Below are positions 29,882 to 38,768 of a stretch of 64,000 nucleotides of DNA, piece by piece. The stretch is from Rhizobium gallicum bv. gallicum R602sp. Its GTDB lineage: Bacteria > Pseudomonadota > Alphaproteobacteria > Rhizobiales > Rhizobiaceae. The notes under the pieces were generated by a model, which saw only the letters and a list, made by a program, of their open reading frames with translations, was not told the DNA's origin and did not search any database. Position 1 is the stretch's first letter; each line of letters starts with the position of its first letter. The stretch lies in contig NZ_CP006877.1 of the NCBI RefSeq assembly GCF_000816845.1, positions 687,501 through 751,500 of the forward strand, read 5' to 3'. The translations under genes were made by a program, and so were the position numbers.

Positions 29882-29898
29882 AGAGGAAAGGGCCGAAC

Positions 29899-30381
29899 AT
29901 GATGTTTCGCCGGGCGAGAAATATCGTCGCTTTGACGGCATTAGCCTCGGTTGCGATCGCAGGCATCTTCATGCCCGGCGCTGCGAGCGCCGGCATGGGC
30001 TATGCGGTCGTGCCGACGGCCATTATCTATCCCGGAGAAACGATCAGCGGCGGCCAGCTTCAGGAGGTCGAAGTCACCAATCCGAATCTTGCAAGCGGCT
30101 ATGCGAAATCCATCGACGAAGTTTCCGGCATGATCTCGAAGCGTACGCTGCTTCCGGGGCGGACGATCCCTGTTTCGGCGCTGCGCGAGCCTTACACCGT
30201 CACCCGCGGATCGCAGATTCGCCTTATCTTTCGTATCGGCGCGATGACGATCTCGGCGGCAGGCTCGCCGCTCGAGGACGGCTCTACCGGCCAGGTCGTT
30301 CGTGCCCGCAACATGGATTCAGGCGTCATCGTCAGCGGCACCGTGCTTGCCGACGGCACCATACACGTGGCGGCAAAATGA
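29899..30381 (+). CDS. flgA: P-ring assembly chaperone FlgA (short form)
   Basis: The 160-residue periplasmic product has a signal peptide ending near residue 31 (PGAASAG) and a SAF domain. It matches the C-terminal part of enteric FlgA (about 220 residues), the short form usual in rhizobia. It helps FlgI polymerise into the P ring, and flgI follows with a 4-base overlap. Either ATG 29899 or 29902 may start it. Confidence 0.88.
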   Translation: MMFRRARNIVALTALASVAIAGIFMPGAASAGMGYAVVPTAIIYPGETISGGQLQEVEVTNPNLASGYAKSIDEVSGMISKRTLLPGRTIPVSALREPYTVTRGSQIRLIFRIGAMTISAAGSPLEDGSTGQVVRARNMDSGVIVSGTVLADGTIHVAAK

Positions 30382-31499
30382 AGATTGTCTCTCGCATTTT
30401 TTTCGCACTCGCGGCTCTTTCCATGTGCATGGCGCATGTGACGCCGGCATTTGCGCTGACCTCGCGCATCAAGGACATCGCCTCGCTGCAGGCCGGGCGC
30501 GATAATCAGCTCATCGGCTACGGTCTTGTCGTCGGTCTTCAGGGCACGGGCGACGGTTTCCGCGCTTCACCGTTCACCGAACAGTCGATGCGCGCCATGC
30601 TGCAGAACCTCGGCATTTCGACGCAGGGCGGCGAATCGAATGCGAAGAATACGGCGGCTGTCATGGTCACGGCGAACCTTCCGCCTTTTGCAAGCCCCGG
30701 CAGCCGCATCGACGTCAGCGTCAGTTCGCTGGGCGACGCGACGTCGCTGCGTGGCGGCACGCTCGTCATGACGTCGCTGTCGGGCGCCGACGGTCAGATT
30801 TATGCCGTCGCGCAAGGCTCCGTCGTTGTCTCCGGCTTCCAAGCGCAAGGCCAGGCTGCAACGCTGACCGAGGGCGTCACGACGGCCGGCCGCGTTCCGG
30901 GCGGCGCAATTATCGAGCGCGAGCTTCCCTCGCACTTCAAGGATTCCGTCAATCTGGTGCTGCAGCTTCGCAATCCGGATTTCTCGACGGCCGTGCGCAT
31001 TGCCGATGTGGTGAACGGCTATGCCGCTGCCCGCTTCGGCGGTCCGGTCGCGGAGGCGAGGGACGCGCAGGAAGTTGTCGTCCAGAAGCCGCGTGTGGCG
31101 GACCTGACGCGATTGATGGCCGATATCGAAAATCTCGTCGTCGAGACCGATACGCCGGCGAAGGTCGTGGTCAACGAGCGCACCGGCACGATCGTCATCG
31201 GGGCGGACGTTCGCGTCTCGCCGGTCGCCGTCAGCTACGGAACTCTGACCGTACAGGTTACCGAGCTGCCGCAGATTATCCAGCCCGAGCCCTTCTCGCG
31301 CGGCGTCACAGCCGTTCAGCCGCAGACCGATATCGCCGCGCAGCAAAACGGCGGACGTGTCGCGATCCTCGACGGTCCGGACCTCCGGACCCTGGTGGCA
31401 GGTCTCAACAACATCGGCGTCAAGCCGGATGGTATCATCGCAATCCTGCAGGGCATCAAGTCCGCGGGCGCCCTGCAGGCGGAGCTCGTACTGCAATGA
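30378..31499 (+). CDS. flgI: flagellar P-ring protein FlgI
   Basis: The 373-residue product has a signal peptide (residues about 1-24) followed by the FlgI signature RIKDIASLQAGRDNQLIGYG and full family length. It forms the P ring around the rod in the peptidoglycan layer. It overlaps flgA and motE by 4 bases at each end. Confidence 0.96.
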   Translation: MKIVSRIFFALAALSMCMAHVTPAFALTSRIKDIASLQAGRDNQLIGYGLVVGLQGTGDGFRASPFTEQSMRAMLQNLGISTQGGESNAKNTAAVMVTANLPPFASPGSRIDVSVSSLGDATSLRGGTLVMTSLSGADGQIYAVAQGSVVVSGFQAQGQAATLTEGVTTAGRVPGGAIIERELPSHFKDSVNLVLQLRNPDFSTAVRIADVVNGYAAARFGGPVAEARDAQEVVVQKPRVADLTRLMADIENLVVETDTPAKVVVNERTGTIVIGADVRVSPVAVSYGTLTVQVTELPQIIQPEPFSRGVTAVQPQTDIAAQQNGGRVAILDGPDLRTLVAGLNNIGVKPDGIIAILQGIKSAGALQAELVLQ

Positions 31500-32038
31500 T
31501 CGGCTTGAAGTTCGACACCAGAATTTCCAAACTGCTACGGCAGCTCTCGTTACCGGCTGCCGTGGCCGTCCTTCTTTCCATCCCCGGCGCCTTCGCCCAG
31601 GAAGCCGCAAGACCTGCCGGCGACCTGAGCTCGGAAGAGGAAATCAAGCAGTTCTGCACCAACATTGCCGATCCGGCGCGCGACCAGCGCTATCTGCTGC
31701 AGAAGCAGGAACTGGAAAAGCTGCGCGCCGATATCGACGCCCGCATGGCGGAGATGGACAAGCGCAAGGCCGAGTATCAGGACTGGCTGAAGCGTCGCGA
31801 CGACTTCCTTAAGCAGGCCCAGGCGGGCCTTACCGACATCTTCAAGAATATGAAGCCGGATGCTGCGGCGCTGCAGCTTCAGGAAGTCAAGATCGAGGTT
31901 GCGGCGGCGGTGATCATGCGGCTCGGCTCGCGTCAGTCGAGCCTGATCCTGAACGAGATGGACCCGCTGAAGGCGGCCGTCATCGCCAATATCATCGCAA
32001 GTGCGTCCGATCCCAATACGTCGAAGGATCCCTCATGA
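31496..32038 (+). CDS. motE: MotE, periplasmic chaperone for MotC
   Basis: The 180-residue product has a signal peptide (cleavage after residues about 34, AFAQ), a helical coiled-coil middle and a C-terminal MgtE_N/FliG-like domain (LQEVKIEVAAAVIMRLGSRQ). In S. meliloti MotE is a periplasmic dimer that stabilises MotC, with a disulfide near residue 53; this protein has one cysteine in the mature part, C54. It overlaps flgI and flgH. Confidence 0.88.
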   Translation: MIGLKFDTRISKLLRQLSLPAAVAVLLSIPGAFAQEAARPAGDLSSEEEIKQFCTNIADPARDQRYLLQKQELEKLRADIDARMAEMDKRKAEYQDWLKRRDDFLKQAQAGLTDIFKNMKPDAAALQLQEVKIEVAAAVIMRLGSRQSSLILNEMDPLKAAVIANIIASASDPNTSKDPS

Positions 32039-32751
32039 ACAAGCGTTTCCCGGCTGTCATGGCCGCTGTTGCCCTACTAGCCGGCTGCCAGTCGCCGCAG
32101 GCTGTGAGGGAGATCGGCAGGGCGCCTGCCATGAGCCCGATCGGCAGTGGCCTTGCTTATGGCCAAACACCGCAGATGGCGCTTTATCCGAAGCAGCCGC
32201 GCCAGGTAGCGCAGGGTTATTCGCTGTGGAGCGATTCCCAGGCGGCCCTCTTCAAGGATGCGCGCGCACTCAACGTCGGCGACATTCTGACGGTCAATAT
32301 CCAGATCAACGACAAGGCGACGTTCGACAACGAAACCAATCGCAGTCGCCAGAATTCGAGCGGGCTCAATTGGGATGTGCAGGCGAACATCTTCGGCTGG
32401 AACCCGACCTCCCAGACGGACATAACCTACGGTTCCGACACGAGCACTGACGGCAAGGGCAAGATCGAGCGTTCCGAAAAGCTGACGCTCCTCGTGGCGG
32501 CTGTCGTCACCGGTATCCTCGAAAACGGCAACCTCGTCATCAGTGGATCGCAGGAAGTCCGCGTAAACCAGGAAATCCGCATCCTCAATGTTGCCGGTAT
32601 CGTGCGCCCGCAGGACGTCGATGCCGAAAACCAGATCTCCTACGAGAAGATCGCCGAAGCCCGCATCTCCTACGGCGGCCGCGGCCGCCTGATGGAAGTG
32701 CAGCAGCCGCCGCGCGGCCAGCAGGCCATCGATCTCTTTTCGCCGCTCTAA
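32035..32751 (+). CDS. flgH: flagellar L-ring lipoprotein FlgH
   Basis: The 238-residue product is the outer-membrane L-ring subunit. It has a lipoprotein signal with lipobox LLAGC (Cys at residue 18), and the FlgH segments ALNVGDILTVNIQINDKATF and VNQEIRILNVAGIVRPQDV. It overlaps motE by 4 bases. Confidence 0.95.
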   Translation: MNKRFPAVMAAVALLAGCQSPQAVREIGRAPAMSPIGSGLAYGQTPQMALYPKQPRQVAQGYSLWSDSQAALFKDARALNVGDILTVNIQINDKATFDNETNRSRQNSSGLNWDVQANIFGWNPTSQTDITYGSDTSTDGKGKIERSEKLTLLVAAVVTGILENGNLVISGSQEVRVNQEIRILNVAGIVRPQDVDAENQISYEKIAEARISYGGRGRLMEVQQPPRGQQAIDLFSPL

Positions 32752-32757
32752 GGCCGG

Positions 32758-33285
32758 ATGACCATGGCAGACGCAGAAGAAACCGACGGCAAGCCGAAAG
32801 CGAAATCCGCCATGCTGGTCATGGCGGCGGGGCTGCTTACGCTCACCTTTCTCGGCGCCGGCGGCGGCTGGCTCGTCGGCACGATGATTGCGCCGAACGT
32901 CAGAAGCGCCGAGCAGGCGGAGGAGGCGGCACAAACGGCTTCGGCCAGCGCCGAAGATAAAAAGGAAGGCGAGGGCGGACTGCCCCATATTTCCACCGAG
33001 GCGAACAACGTCGTCCAGCTTGAGCCGATCACGTCGAACCTCGCCTATCCCTCGGAAAACTGGGTCCGCCTCGAAGTGGCGTTGCTCTTCAACGGTCCGC
33101 CTGATGTGAAAGTGGCCGAGGATATCCACCAGGATGTCCTGGCTTACATCCGCACCGTTTCCCTTCAGCAGATCGAAGGGCCGCGCGGCTTTCAATATCT
33201 CCGGGATGACATACAGGAACGTGTTGACCTGCGTTCGCAAGGACGAGTATCGAAGGTCATGTTCAGGACCTTTGTCATCGAATGA
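32758..33285 (+). CDS. fliL: flagellar basal body protein FliL
   Basis: The 175-residue product has one membrane helix (about residues 20-42) and a periplasmic FliL domain, which forms rings around the stators. The segment VVQLEPITSNLAYPSENWVR and the C-terminal VMFRTFVIE fit the family. The start may be ATG 32758 or 32764. It overlaps fliP by 4 bases. Confidence 0.92.
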   Translation: MTMADAEETDGKPKAKSAMLVMAAGLLTLTFLGAGGGWLVGTMIAPNVRSAEQAEEAAQTASASAEDKKEGEGGLPHISTEANNVVQLEPITSNLAYPSENWVRLEVALLFNGPPDVKVAEDIHQDVLAYIRTVSLQQIEGPRGFQYLRDDIQERVDLRSQGRVSKVMFRTFVIE

Positions 33286-34019
33286 TTCGATTCATAGTTT
33301 TCTTCGCTGCCATGATGGCGGCGCCGGAATTGGCGGTTGCCCAGCAGCTGCCGGCAGATCTTTTGAACATACCCGTCGATGGTTCCGTCGCCGCCTGGAT
33401 CATCCGCACCTTCGGCCTTTTGACCGTCCTTTCGGTTGCGCCCGGCATCCTGATCATGGTGACGAGCTTTCCGCGCTTCGTCATCGCCTTTTCGATCCTG
33501 CGCACGGGCATGGGGCTTTCTTCCACCCCATCCAACATGATCCTGCTTTCGTTGGCGCTCTTCATGACCTTCTATGTCATGTCGCCAACCTTCGATCAGG
33601 CCTGGCAGAGCGGCGTGCAGCCGCTGCTTTCCAACCAGATCAACGAGCAGGAGGCCGTACAACGCATTGCGGAGCCCTTCCGCACCTTCATGGCCGCCAA
33701 CACACGCGACAAGGATCTGGCGCTCTTCGTCGACCTTGCGCGTGAGCGCGGCCAGACCGTCCAGACCGGTGCCCAGATCGACTACCGCGTTCTTATTCCG
33801 GCTTTCATGATTTCGGAGATCAGGCGCGGGTTTGAGATCGGTTTCCTGATCGTCCTGCCGTTCCTCGTCATCGACCTGATCGTTGCAACGATTACTATGG
33901 CGATGGGCATGATGATGCTGCCGCCGACCTCGATCTCGCTGCCTTTCAAGATCCTGTTCTTCGTGTTGATCGACGGCTGGAACCTGCTGGTCGGCAGCCT
34001 GGTGCGATCCTTCAGCTAA
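33282..34019 (+). CDS. fliP: flagellar export gate protein FliP
   Basis: The 245-residue product is an export gate subunit. It has a cleavable signal peptide (residues about 1-20) and four helices, with the signature RFVIAFSILRTGMGLSSTPS and the C-terminal MMLPPTSISLPFKILFFVLI. It is the last gene of the plus-strand operon; a strong hairpin follows. Confidence 0.97.
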   Translation: MIRFIVFFAAMMAAPELAVAQQLPADLLNIPVDGSVAAWIIRTFGLLTVLSVAPGILIMVTSFPRFVIAFSILRTGMGLSSTPSNMILLSLALFMTFYVMSPTFDQAWQSGVQPLLSNQINEQEAVQRIAEPFRTFMAANTRDKDLALFVDLARERGQTVQTGAQIDYRVLIPAFMISEIRRGFEIGFLIVLPFLVIDLIVATITMAMGMMMLPPTSISLPFKILFFVLIDGWNLLVGSLVRSFS

Positions 34020-34061
34020 TCTCCATGGCGAATTGCGATCGGCCGGCATGGCCGCAATGAA

Positions 34062-34090
34062 AAACCGCCGGGCATTGCACCCGGCGGTTT
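34062..34090. terminator. bidirectional terminator between fliP and the GT41 gene
   Basis: Perfect 11-bp stem AAACCGCCGGG (34062-34072) and CCCGGCGGTTT (34080-34090) with a 7-base loop, between the convergent ends of fliP and the glycosyltransferase gene. T runs flank it on both strands, so it can serve both. Confidence 0.85.
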
Positions 34091-34109
34091 CCTTCATCTT
34101 ATAGAGCAG

Positions 34110-36029
34110 CTATTCCGCCGAGTAGAACGGCTCTGTACGCCGCGGCAAAGCCGGCACGTCGATGTGATCGGGATCAAGGCCGTTCCTGGCGCGCTCAGCC
34201 ATCATTTCATAGGCTTTTTCCAGGTGATGGCAGAAGCGCTCCGCATCGAAAAGCGGCATGATCGGGCCGTTGGCTTTCAGGCGCGCCTTGTACTCGGCGA
34301 TCTTTTCGGGATTTTGCGCCAGCTCGACGGCCAGCTCTTCATAAGCCTTCAGGTCCGGAGCAACGAGTTCGGGCAGGCCGATGGCGTGCTGCAGGCTCTC
34401 GCTGACGCGCGACGCGAAGTTCGTGCCCTTGACTGTGAGGACCGGCAGACCGCCCCATAGCTGCTCCGACGTGGTCGTGTGACCATTGACCGGGAATGTG
34501 TCGATGCCGATGTCGGCTGCCTGCTGGCGGGTGATATGTTCTTCGTAGGTGACACGCGGGCAAAAGATGATGCGCTTTTGCGGGATGCCGGCCTGCTGGA
34601 ACCTCTTCGAGAGATTTTCCTGGTTCCGCGTCCCGTTGGACATGATCCAAAGGACGCTGTTGGGCGCGCGCTTCAGGATATTGCACCAGATGTCGATCGT
34701 CTCGGCGATGATTTTGCGGTTGCCGTTGAACGAAGCGAAGATGAAGGCATCTTCAGGCAGGCCGAGGTCGGCGCGCGTGATCGGCTTCGGTTTCGGACGG
34801 TTCGTCGGGTCATTCGGTTGGTAGCTTTCCGGCATCCGGCAGAATTTCTCATGGTAATGAGGTTTTGCCGCATCCGGAAGGACGAAACGGTCGCCGATGA
34901 CGTAGTCGAGATCGATGTTGAGCGTGCTGCCCGGAAAACCGAGCCAGGCGACATGAACAGGTGCCAGCGGCAGATTGAAAGACGATGCCCGGCTGCCGGC
35001 GGTGTGGCCCTTCAGGTCGACCATGATGTCGATGTTATGCTCGCGAACGACGGCAGCGATTGCTTCATTGGAAAGGCCGTACACATCGACGACGTTTCCC
35101 CAACGGCTGCGGTCGGTCGTGTTCTTCGCCAGATGCTCCGGCTCGGTGTGGCAAAACAGCGTAATTTCGAAGCGGCTCGTGTCGTGCAGTTCGAGGATGC
35201 GCTGCAGGAGCTTCATCGTCGCGTGGTGATCCCAGAAGTCCGAGGACATGTAGCCGACGCGGATCTTGTCGGACCAGGTGTGCGGCATCTTCCGCCGCAT
35301 GGCGACGCGTTCTGGATTGAGGGGGGTCGTACCGATCGTGGCAAACCGGTTGAGGCTCTCGTCGCCGTTCCAGTGGAGATGATAGAACGGGTTGTCCTTG
35401 CGAAGCACGTCAAGATCGCCTTTGGCGATGCGCTCGATGATCGGGGCGCTGTGTTTGTCGGTTTCGTCGAAATCGTTGAACTCGCGCAAGAAGACCAGAT
35501 AGAGAAAGCGGAAAGCGATATTGCCGGGATACCGCTTGAACAGATTGCGCGCGAGCATCTGGTTGGTCTGATCATGCAGGTCGTCGGTCAGGAGCAGGGC
35601 GGCGAGCCTGGAGTGGTCCGGATTGGAACTTTCCGACAGCACTTTCTTGAACGGCTTTACGATGTCGCGCTGCTGGCGGTTCAGGTAGATCGAGGTCAGG
35701 ATATAGGCGAGCTCCGCGTCATCCTGCGCCTTCGAAAGATTGCGCATGCCGATCAGCAATGCGTCGTCTTCGTTCCCGCACTCAAAATGCAGACGTGCGG
35801 CCTGCTTGTGGTATTCGTAGGCGTTCGGGCTGTCGTATTGAGCAGCGAGCGCATAGGATCTCGCCGCGTCTGCCTTGAAGCCCAGCTGCAGAAGGTTCTT
35901 TGCAAGCAGCGCGTAGGTCTTGGCGTCCTGTTGGCTGTCGATGAGCTGGTTCAGTGTTGCAAGCGATTGGGTATAGCGGCCCATCTGGTAGTCTTTGGAG
36001 GCTGCCGAAAACGAAACTTTGCTGTTCAA
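34110..36029 (-). CDS. TPR-containing GT41 (O-GlcNAc-transferase-like) glycosyltransferase, probable flagellin modifier
   Basis: The 639-residue product has TPR-like helices at about residues 15-220 and then a GT41 catalytic region like eukaryotic OGT/SPINDLY: VGYMSSDFWDHHA, VDLKGHTAGSRASSF, PVHVAWLGFPGSTLNID, HEKFCRMPESYQPND, FASFNGNRKI and GHTTTSEQLWGGLPVLT. GT41 enzymes transfer a sugar to Ser/Thr of proteins in the cytoplasm, and TPR-GT41 proteins of the FlmG type glycosylate flagellin. It lies head-to-head with flaA, 389 bases away, which suggests flagellin as substrate; that is inference. I chose TTG 36029 (GGAG six bases upstream); ATG 35984 is the alternative. I see no sugar-nucleotide synthesis genes nearby. 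Confidence 0.85.
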   Translation of the reverse strand: MNSKVSFSAASKDYQMGRYTQSLATLNQLIDSQQDAKTYALLAKNLLQLGFKADAARSYALAAQYDSPNAYEYHKQAARLHFECGNEDDALLIGMRNLSKAQDDAELAYILTSIYLNRQQRDIVKPFKKVLSESSNPDHSRLAALLLTDDLHDQTNQMLARNLFKRYPGNIAFRFLYLVFLREFNDFDETDKHSAPIIERIAKGDLDVLRKDNPFYHLHWNGDESLNRFATIGTTPLNPERVAMRRKMPHTWSDKIRVGYMSSDFWDHHATMKLLQRILELHDTSRFEITLFCHTEPEHLAKNTTDRSRWGNVVDVYGLSNEAIAAVVREHNIDIMVDLKGHTAGSRASSFNLPLAPVHVAWLGFPGSTLNIDLDYVIGDRFVLPDAAKPHYHEKFCRMPESYQPNDPTNRPKPKPITRADLGLPEDAFIFASFNGNRKIIAETIDIWCNILKRAPNSVLWIMSNGTRNQENLSKRFQQAGIPQKRIIFCPRVTYEEHITRQQAADIGIDTFPVNGHTTTSEQLWGGLPVLTVKGTNFASRVSESLQHAIGLPELVAPDLKAYEELAVELAQNPEKIAEYKARLKANGPIMPLFDAERFCHHLEKAYEMMAERARNGLDPDHIDVPALPRRTEPFYSAE

Positions 36030-36418
36030 AACCAACTCCGTGCGGAAATATCCGTTTGAATGTCGCCGTTCAGGGTCGCGCCCACGGCGCCGCAAAGGCG
36101 CAATTATCCCAACCCTGGTTCATCGCATATTGCCGGGCGAAGCTTGCTTGAAACAGGTGACCAGTGAATGCGCTCTACGAATTATTTTTAGCTTGAGATT
36201 ACAGATGTTTACCGCGCATTAACTACGCCTTCTGTCCGCGTTCGGGCACTGCTTCGTTTTTAAGAAGTTGGCAAGCATTGGCTGCGAGATTGCTCCCCGA
36301 CATGACGGGTTTGGGCCAAGAAAACAGGGCACCGAGGGGCATGAAGCTGCTCCGTCATCGCCGGTAAGCAGTCCGGTAATGTCCTCCTTTTGTATCCAGT
36401 TTTCTAGGGGACAGACTT
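36030..36418. promoter_or_regulatory. divergent promoter region of the GT41 gene and flaA
   Basis: This 389-base region has no gene. It contains the flaA leader elements GGCATGAAGCTG (36338-36349) and GTCCGGTAATGTCC (36371-36384), which recur before the other flagellins. It lacks the GTTAACC box seen before flaB, flaC and flaD. The ribosome site AGGGGA lies just before ATG 36419. Confidence 0.6.
36338..36384 (+). promoter_or_regulatory. flagellin leader element, flaA copy
   Basis: Two boxes, GGCATGAAGCTG and GTCCGGTAATGTCC, start 33 bases apart and end 34 bases before the start codon. The same pair precedes all four flagellin genes. Confidence 0.6.
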
Positions 36419-37327
36419 ATGACAAGTATTAATACGAACAACTCTTCCATGGCAGCTCTCCAGACGCTGCGTAACGTCAACAAGGGCCTGAACCAGACGC
36501 AGAACCACGTTTCGACGGGTCTGCGCGTAGGCTCGGCTTCCGACAACGCCGCTTACTGGTCGATCGCAACGACCATGCGTTCCGACAACAAGGCCCTTTC
36601 GGCCGTTTCCGACGCTCTCGGCATGGGTGCCGCCAAGGTTGACACCGCCTACACCGCGATGGACAGCGCCATCGACGTCGTTTCCGAAATCAAGGCCAAG
36701 CTGGTCGCCGCGACTGAAAACGGCGTCGACAAGGCGAAGGTCCAGGAAGAAATCAGCCAGCTGCAAGCGCAGTTGATGAGCATCGCTCAGTCGGCTTCCT
36801 TCAATGGCGAAAACTGGGTTGCCGGCGCAAACAACACCACGAAGAGCGTTGTTTCGTCCTTCGTTCGCGACGGTTCGAACGGCGTCTCGGTCAAGACCAC
36901 CGACTACAAGCTCGACAACACCTCGGCCGGCAACGTGCTGTTCGGCATGAGCGGTGGCTCGATCGAAACCTCCACCGGCATCCTCGGCACCTCGACGGGC
37001 GCAACCGGTTCCGTCTACTCGATGGACATCACCAACTTCACGCTGGGCCAGATCTCGACGGCTCTGTCCAACGTCGAATCCGCACTGAAGGCAATGACTT
37101 CGGCTGGTGCCGAGCTCGGCTCGCTCTCCACCCGCATCGAACTGCAGGACGATTTCGTCTCGGCTCTGAGCGACTCGATCGACTCCGGTATCGGCCGTCT
37201 CGTCGATGCCGACATGGAAGAAGAGTCCTCCAAGCTCAGCGCCCTGCAGACGCAGCAGCAGCTGGCGATCCAGTCTCTCTCAATCGCCAACTCCTCTTCG
37301 CAGAACATCCTGTCGCTCTTCCGCTAA
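36419..37327 (+). CDS. flaA: flagellin FlaA
   Basis: The 302-residue product is a flagellin with conserved D0/D1 ends (MTSINTNNSSMAALQTLRNV and SLSIANSSSQNILSLFR) and a short variable centre. Length is typical of rhizobial complex flagella. The second half is nearly identical in DNA to flaB. The region corresponding to the plant-recognised flg22 epitope reads LRVGSASDNAAYWSIA, unlike the eliciting form. Letters A to D are assigned here by order. It is followed by its own strong terminator. Confidence 0.95.
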   Translation: MTSINTNNSSMAALQTLRNVNKGLNQTQNHVSTGLRVGSASDNAAYWSIATTMRSDNKALSAVSDALGMGAAKVDTAYTAMDSAIDVVSEIKAKLVAATENGVDKAKVQEEISQLQAQLMSIAQSASFNGENWVAGANNTTKSVVSSFVRDGSNGVSVKTTDYKLDNTSAGNVLFGMSGGSIETSTGILGTSTGATGSVYSMDITNFTLGQISTALSNVESALKAMTSAGAELGSLSTRIELQDDFVSALSDSIDSGIGRLVDADMEEESSKLSALQTQQQLAIQSLSIANSSSQNILSLFR

Positions 37328-37355
37328 GAGCGGTCGAAATCGACAAGCACGAGTC

Positions 37356-37383
37356 TTCGCGGCCGGGTCATCCCGGCCGCGAA
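37356..37383 (+). terminator. terminator after flaA
   Basis: Perfect 12-bp stem TTCGCGGCCGGG (37356-37367) and CCCGGCCGCGAA (37372-37383), loop TCAT, followed by ATGTTTT. Confidence 0.85.
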
Positions 37384-37499
37384 ATGTTTTAAGAACAGGT
37401 TAATCAAACGACATTTAACATTCAGAATTCATTAACTAAATTTCTTTTTTGGTTTCAGTATTCCTTAACCATCTTGCTGTTTCCTAAGCCCATCGAAAT

Positions 37500-37580
37500 G
37501 GCGAGTTAACCTTAATGGATAGGGTTAGCAGGCATGAGGCTGATCGCTGTGGGCCGGCTAAAAATTCCGGAATGTCCCTT
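37500..37580 (+). promoter_or_regulatory. flagellin promoter/leader elements, flaB copy
   Basis: GGCGAGTTAACC (37500-37511), GGCATGAGGCTG (37531-37542) and TTCCGGAATGTCCCTT (37565-37580) lie in order before flaB. The first box is shared with flaC and flaD, the other two with all four flagellins. Confidence 0.6.
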
Positions 37581-37612
37581 CCTTGTTTTTCCTGCCAAAG
37601 GGGCAAATAGAC

Positions 37613-38524
37613 ATGACGAGTATCGTTACCAATAACGCTGCAATGGCAGCTCTCCAGACTCTCCGCGGCATCAACCAGGGCCTCGGCGAAACCCAGGATC
37701 ATGTTTCGTCCGGCCTGCGCGTCGGCAAGGCGGCTGACAATGCCGCTTACTGGTCGATCGCAACGACCATGCGTTCCGACAACAAGGCGCTTTCGGCCGT
37801 TTCCGACGCTCTGGGCCTCGGTGCCGCCAAGGTCGACACTGCCTATGCTGCGATGGACAGCGCCATCGACGTCGTTTCCGAAATCAAGGCCAAGCTGGTC
37901 GCCGCAACTGAAAACGGCGTCGACAAGGCGAAGGTCCAGGAAGAAATCGACCAGCTTCAGGAACAATTGCTGAGCATTGCTCAGTCGGCTGCCTTCTCCG
38001 GCGAAAACTGGGTTGCCGGCGCAAACAACACCACGAAGAGCGTTGTTTCGACCTTCGTTCGCGACGGTTCGAACGGCGTCTCGGTCAAGATGACCGACTA
38101 CAAGCTCGACAACACCTCGGCCGGCAACGTGCTGTTTGGCATGAGCGGTGGCTCGATCGAAACCTCCACCGGCATCCTCGGCACCTCGACGGGCGCAACC
38201 GGTTCCGTCTACTCGATGGACATCACCAACTTCACGCTGGGCCAGCTCTCGACGGCTCTGTCCAACGTCGAATCCGCACTGAAGGCAATGACTTCGGCTG
38301 GTGCCGAGCTCGGCTCGATCTCCACCCGCATCGAAATGCAGGACGATTTCGTCTCGGCTCTGAGCGACTCGATCGACTCCGGTATCGGCCGTCTCGTCGA
38401 TGCCGACATGGAAGAAGAGTCCTCCAAGCTCAGCGCCCTGCAGACGCAGCAGCAGCTGGCGATCCAGTCTCTCTCGATCGCCAACTCCTCTTCGCAGAAC
38501 ATCCTGTCGCTCTTCCGCGGCTAA
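37613..38524 (+). CDS. flaB: flagellin FlaB
   Basis: The 303-residue flagellin is closely related to FlaA; from about codon 140 to the end the two genes differ at only a handful of bases, while the first halves differ more (GINQGLGETQDHVSSGLRVG against NVNKGLNQTQNHVSTGLRVG). ATG 37613 follows the ribosome site AAGGGG. It has its own promoter region and terminator. Confidence 0.95.
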   Translation: MTSIVTNNAAMAALQTLRGINQGLGETQDHVSSGLRVGKAADNAAYWSIATTMRSDNKALSAVSDALGLGAAKVDTAYAAMDSAIDVVSEIKAKLVAATENGVDKAKVQEEIDQLQEQLLSIAQSAAFSGENWVAGANNTTKSVVSTFVRDGSNGVSVKMTDYKLDNTSAGNVLFGMSGGSIETSTGILGTSTGATGSVYSMDITNFTLGQLSTALSNVESALKAMTSAGAELGSISTRIEMQDDFVSALSDSIDSGIGRLVDADMEEESSKLSALQTQQQLAIQSLSIANSSSQNILSLFRG

Positions 38525-38573
38525 CGGGTCGAAGAACATACACCTGCCGGCTCGTCCGGCAGGCCACGATAAG

Positions 38574-38603
38574 AAGCCGCGCTTTGTTGGAGCGCGGCTT
38601 TTT
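38574..38603 (+). terminator. terminator after flaB
   Basis: Stem AAGCCGCGCT (38574-38583) and AGCGCGGCTT (38591-38600) followed by a T run. A second small hairpin (CCTGCCGG / CCGGCAGG, about 38543-38562) precedes it. Confidence 0.85.
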
Positions 38604-38658
38604 CTGTTGGCGTTAACGATTCGTTAACCATTTTGGCGTCTTCTGCGCTCAACGAAAC

Positions 38659-38736
38659 GGCGGGTTAACCAATATTGATTTTCGGTTAACAGGCATGAAA
38701 GCTGACCGCCGCTCCCGGTAGTCCGGAATGTCCCTT
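38659..38736 (+). promoter_or_regulatory. flagellin promoter/leader elements, flaC copy
   Basis: GGCGGGTTAACC (38659-38670), GGCATGAAAGCTG (38692-38704) and GTCCGGAATGTCCCTT (38721-38736) lie in the same order and nearly the same spacing as before flaB. Confidence 0.6.
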
Positions 38737-38768
38737 TCCAATATATGCCAACAAGGGGCAATCATTTT

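Noticed and set aside
34479..36059. Long plus-strand frame opposite the GT41 gene (about 526 codons)
   Set aside because: It is antisense to a gene with clear GT41 motifs and has no domain pattern of its own.
37583..37612. In-frame extension of flaB upstream of ATG 37613
   Set aside because: The upstream start would cover the ribosome site; flagellins start MTSI in this family.
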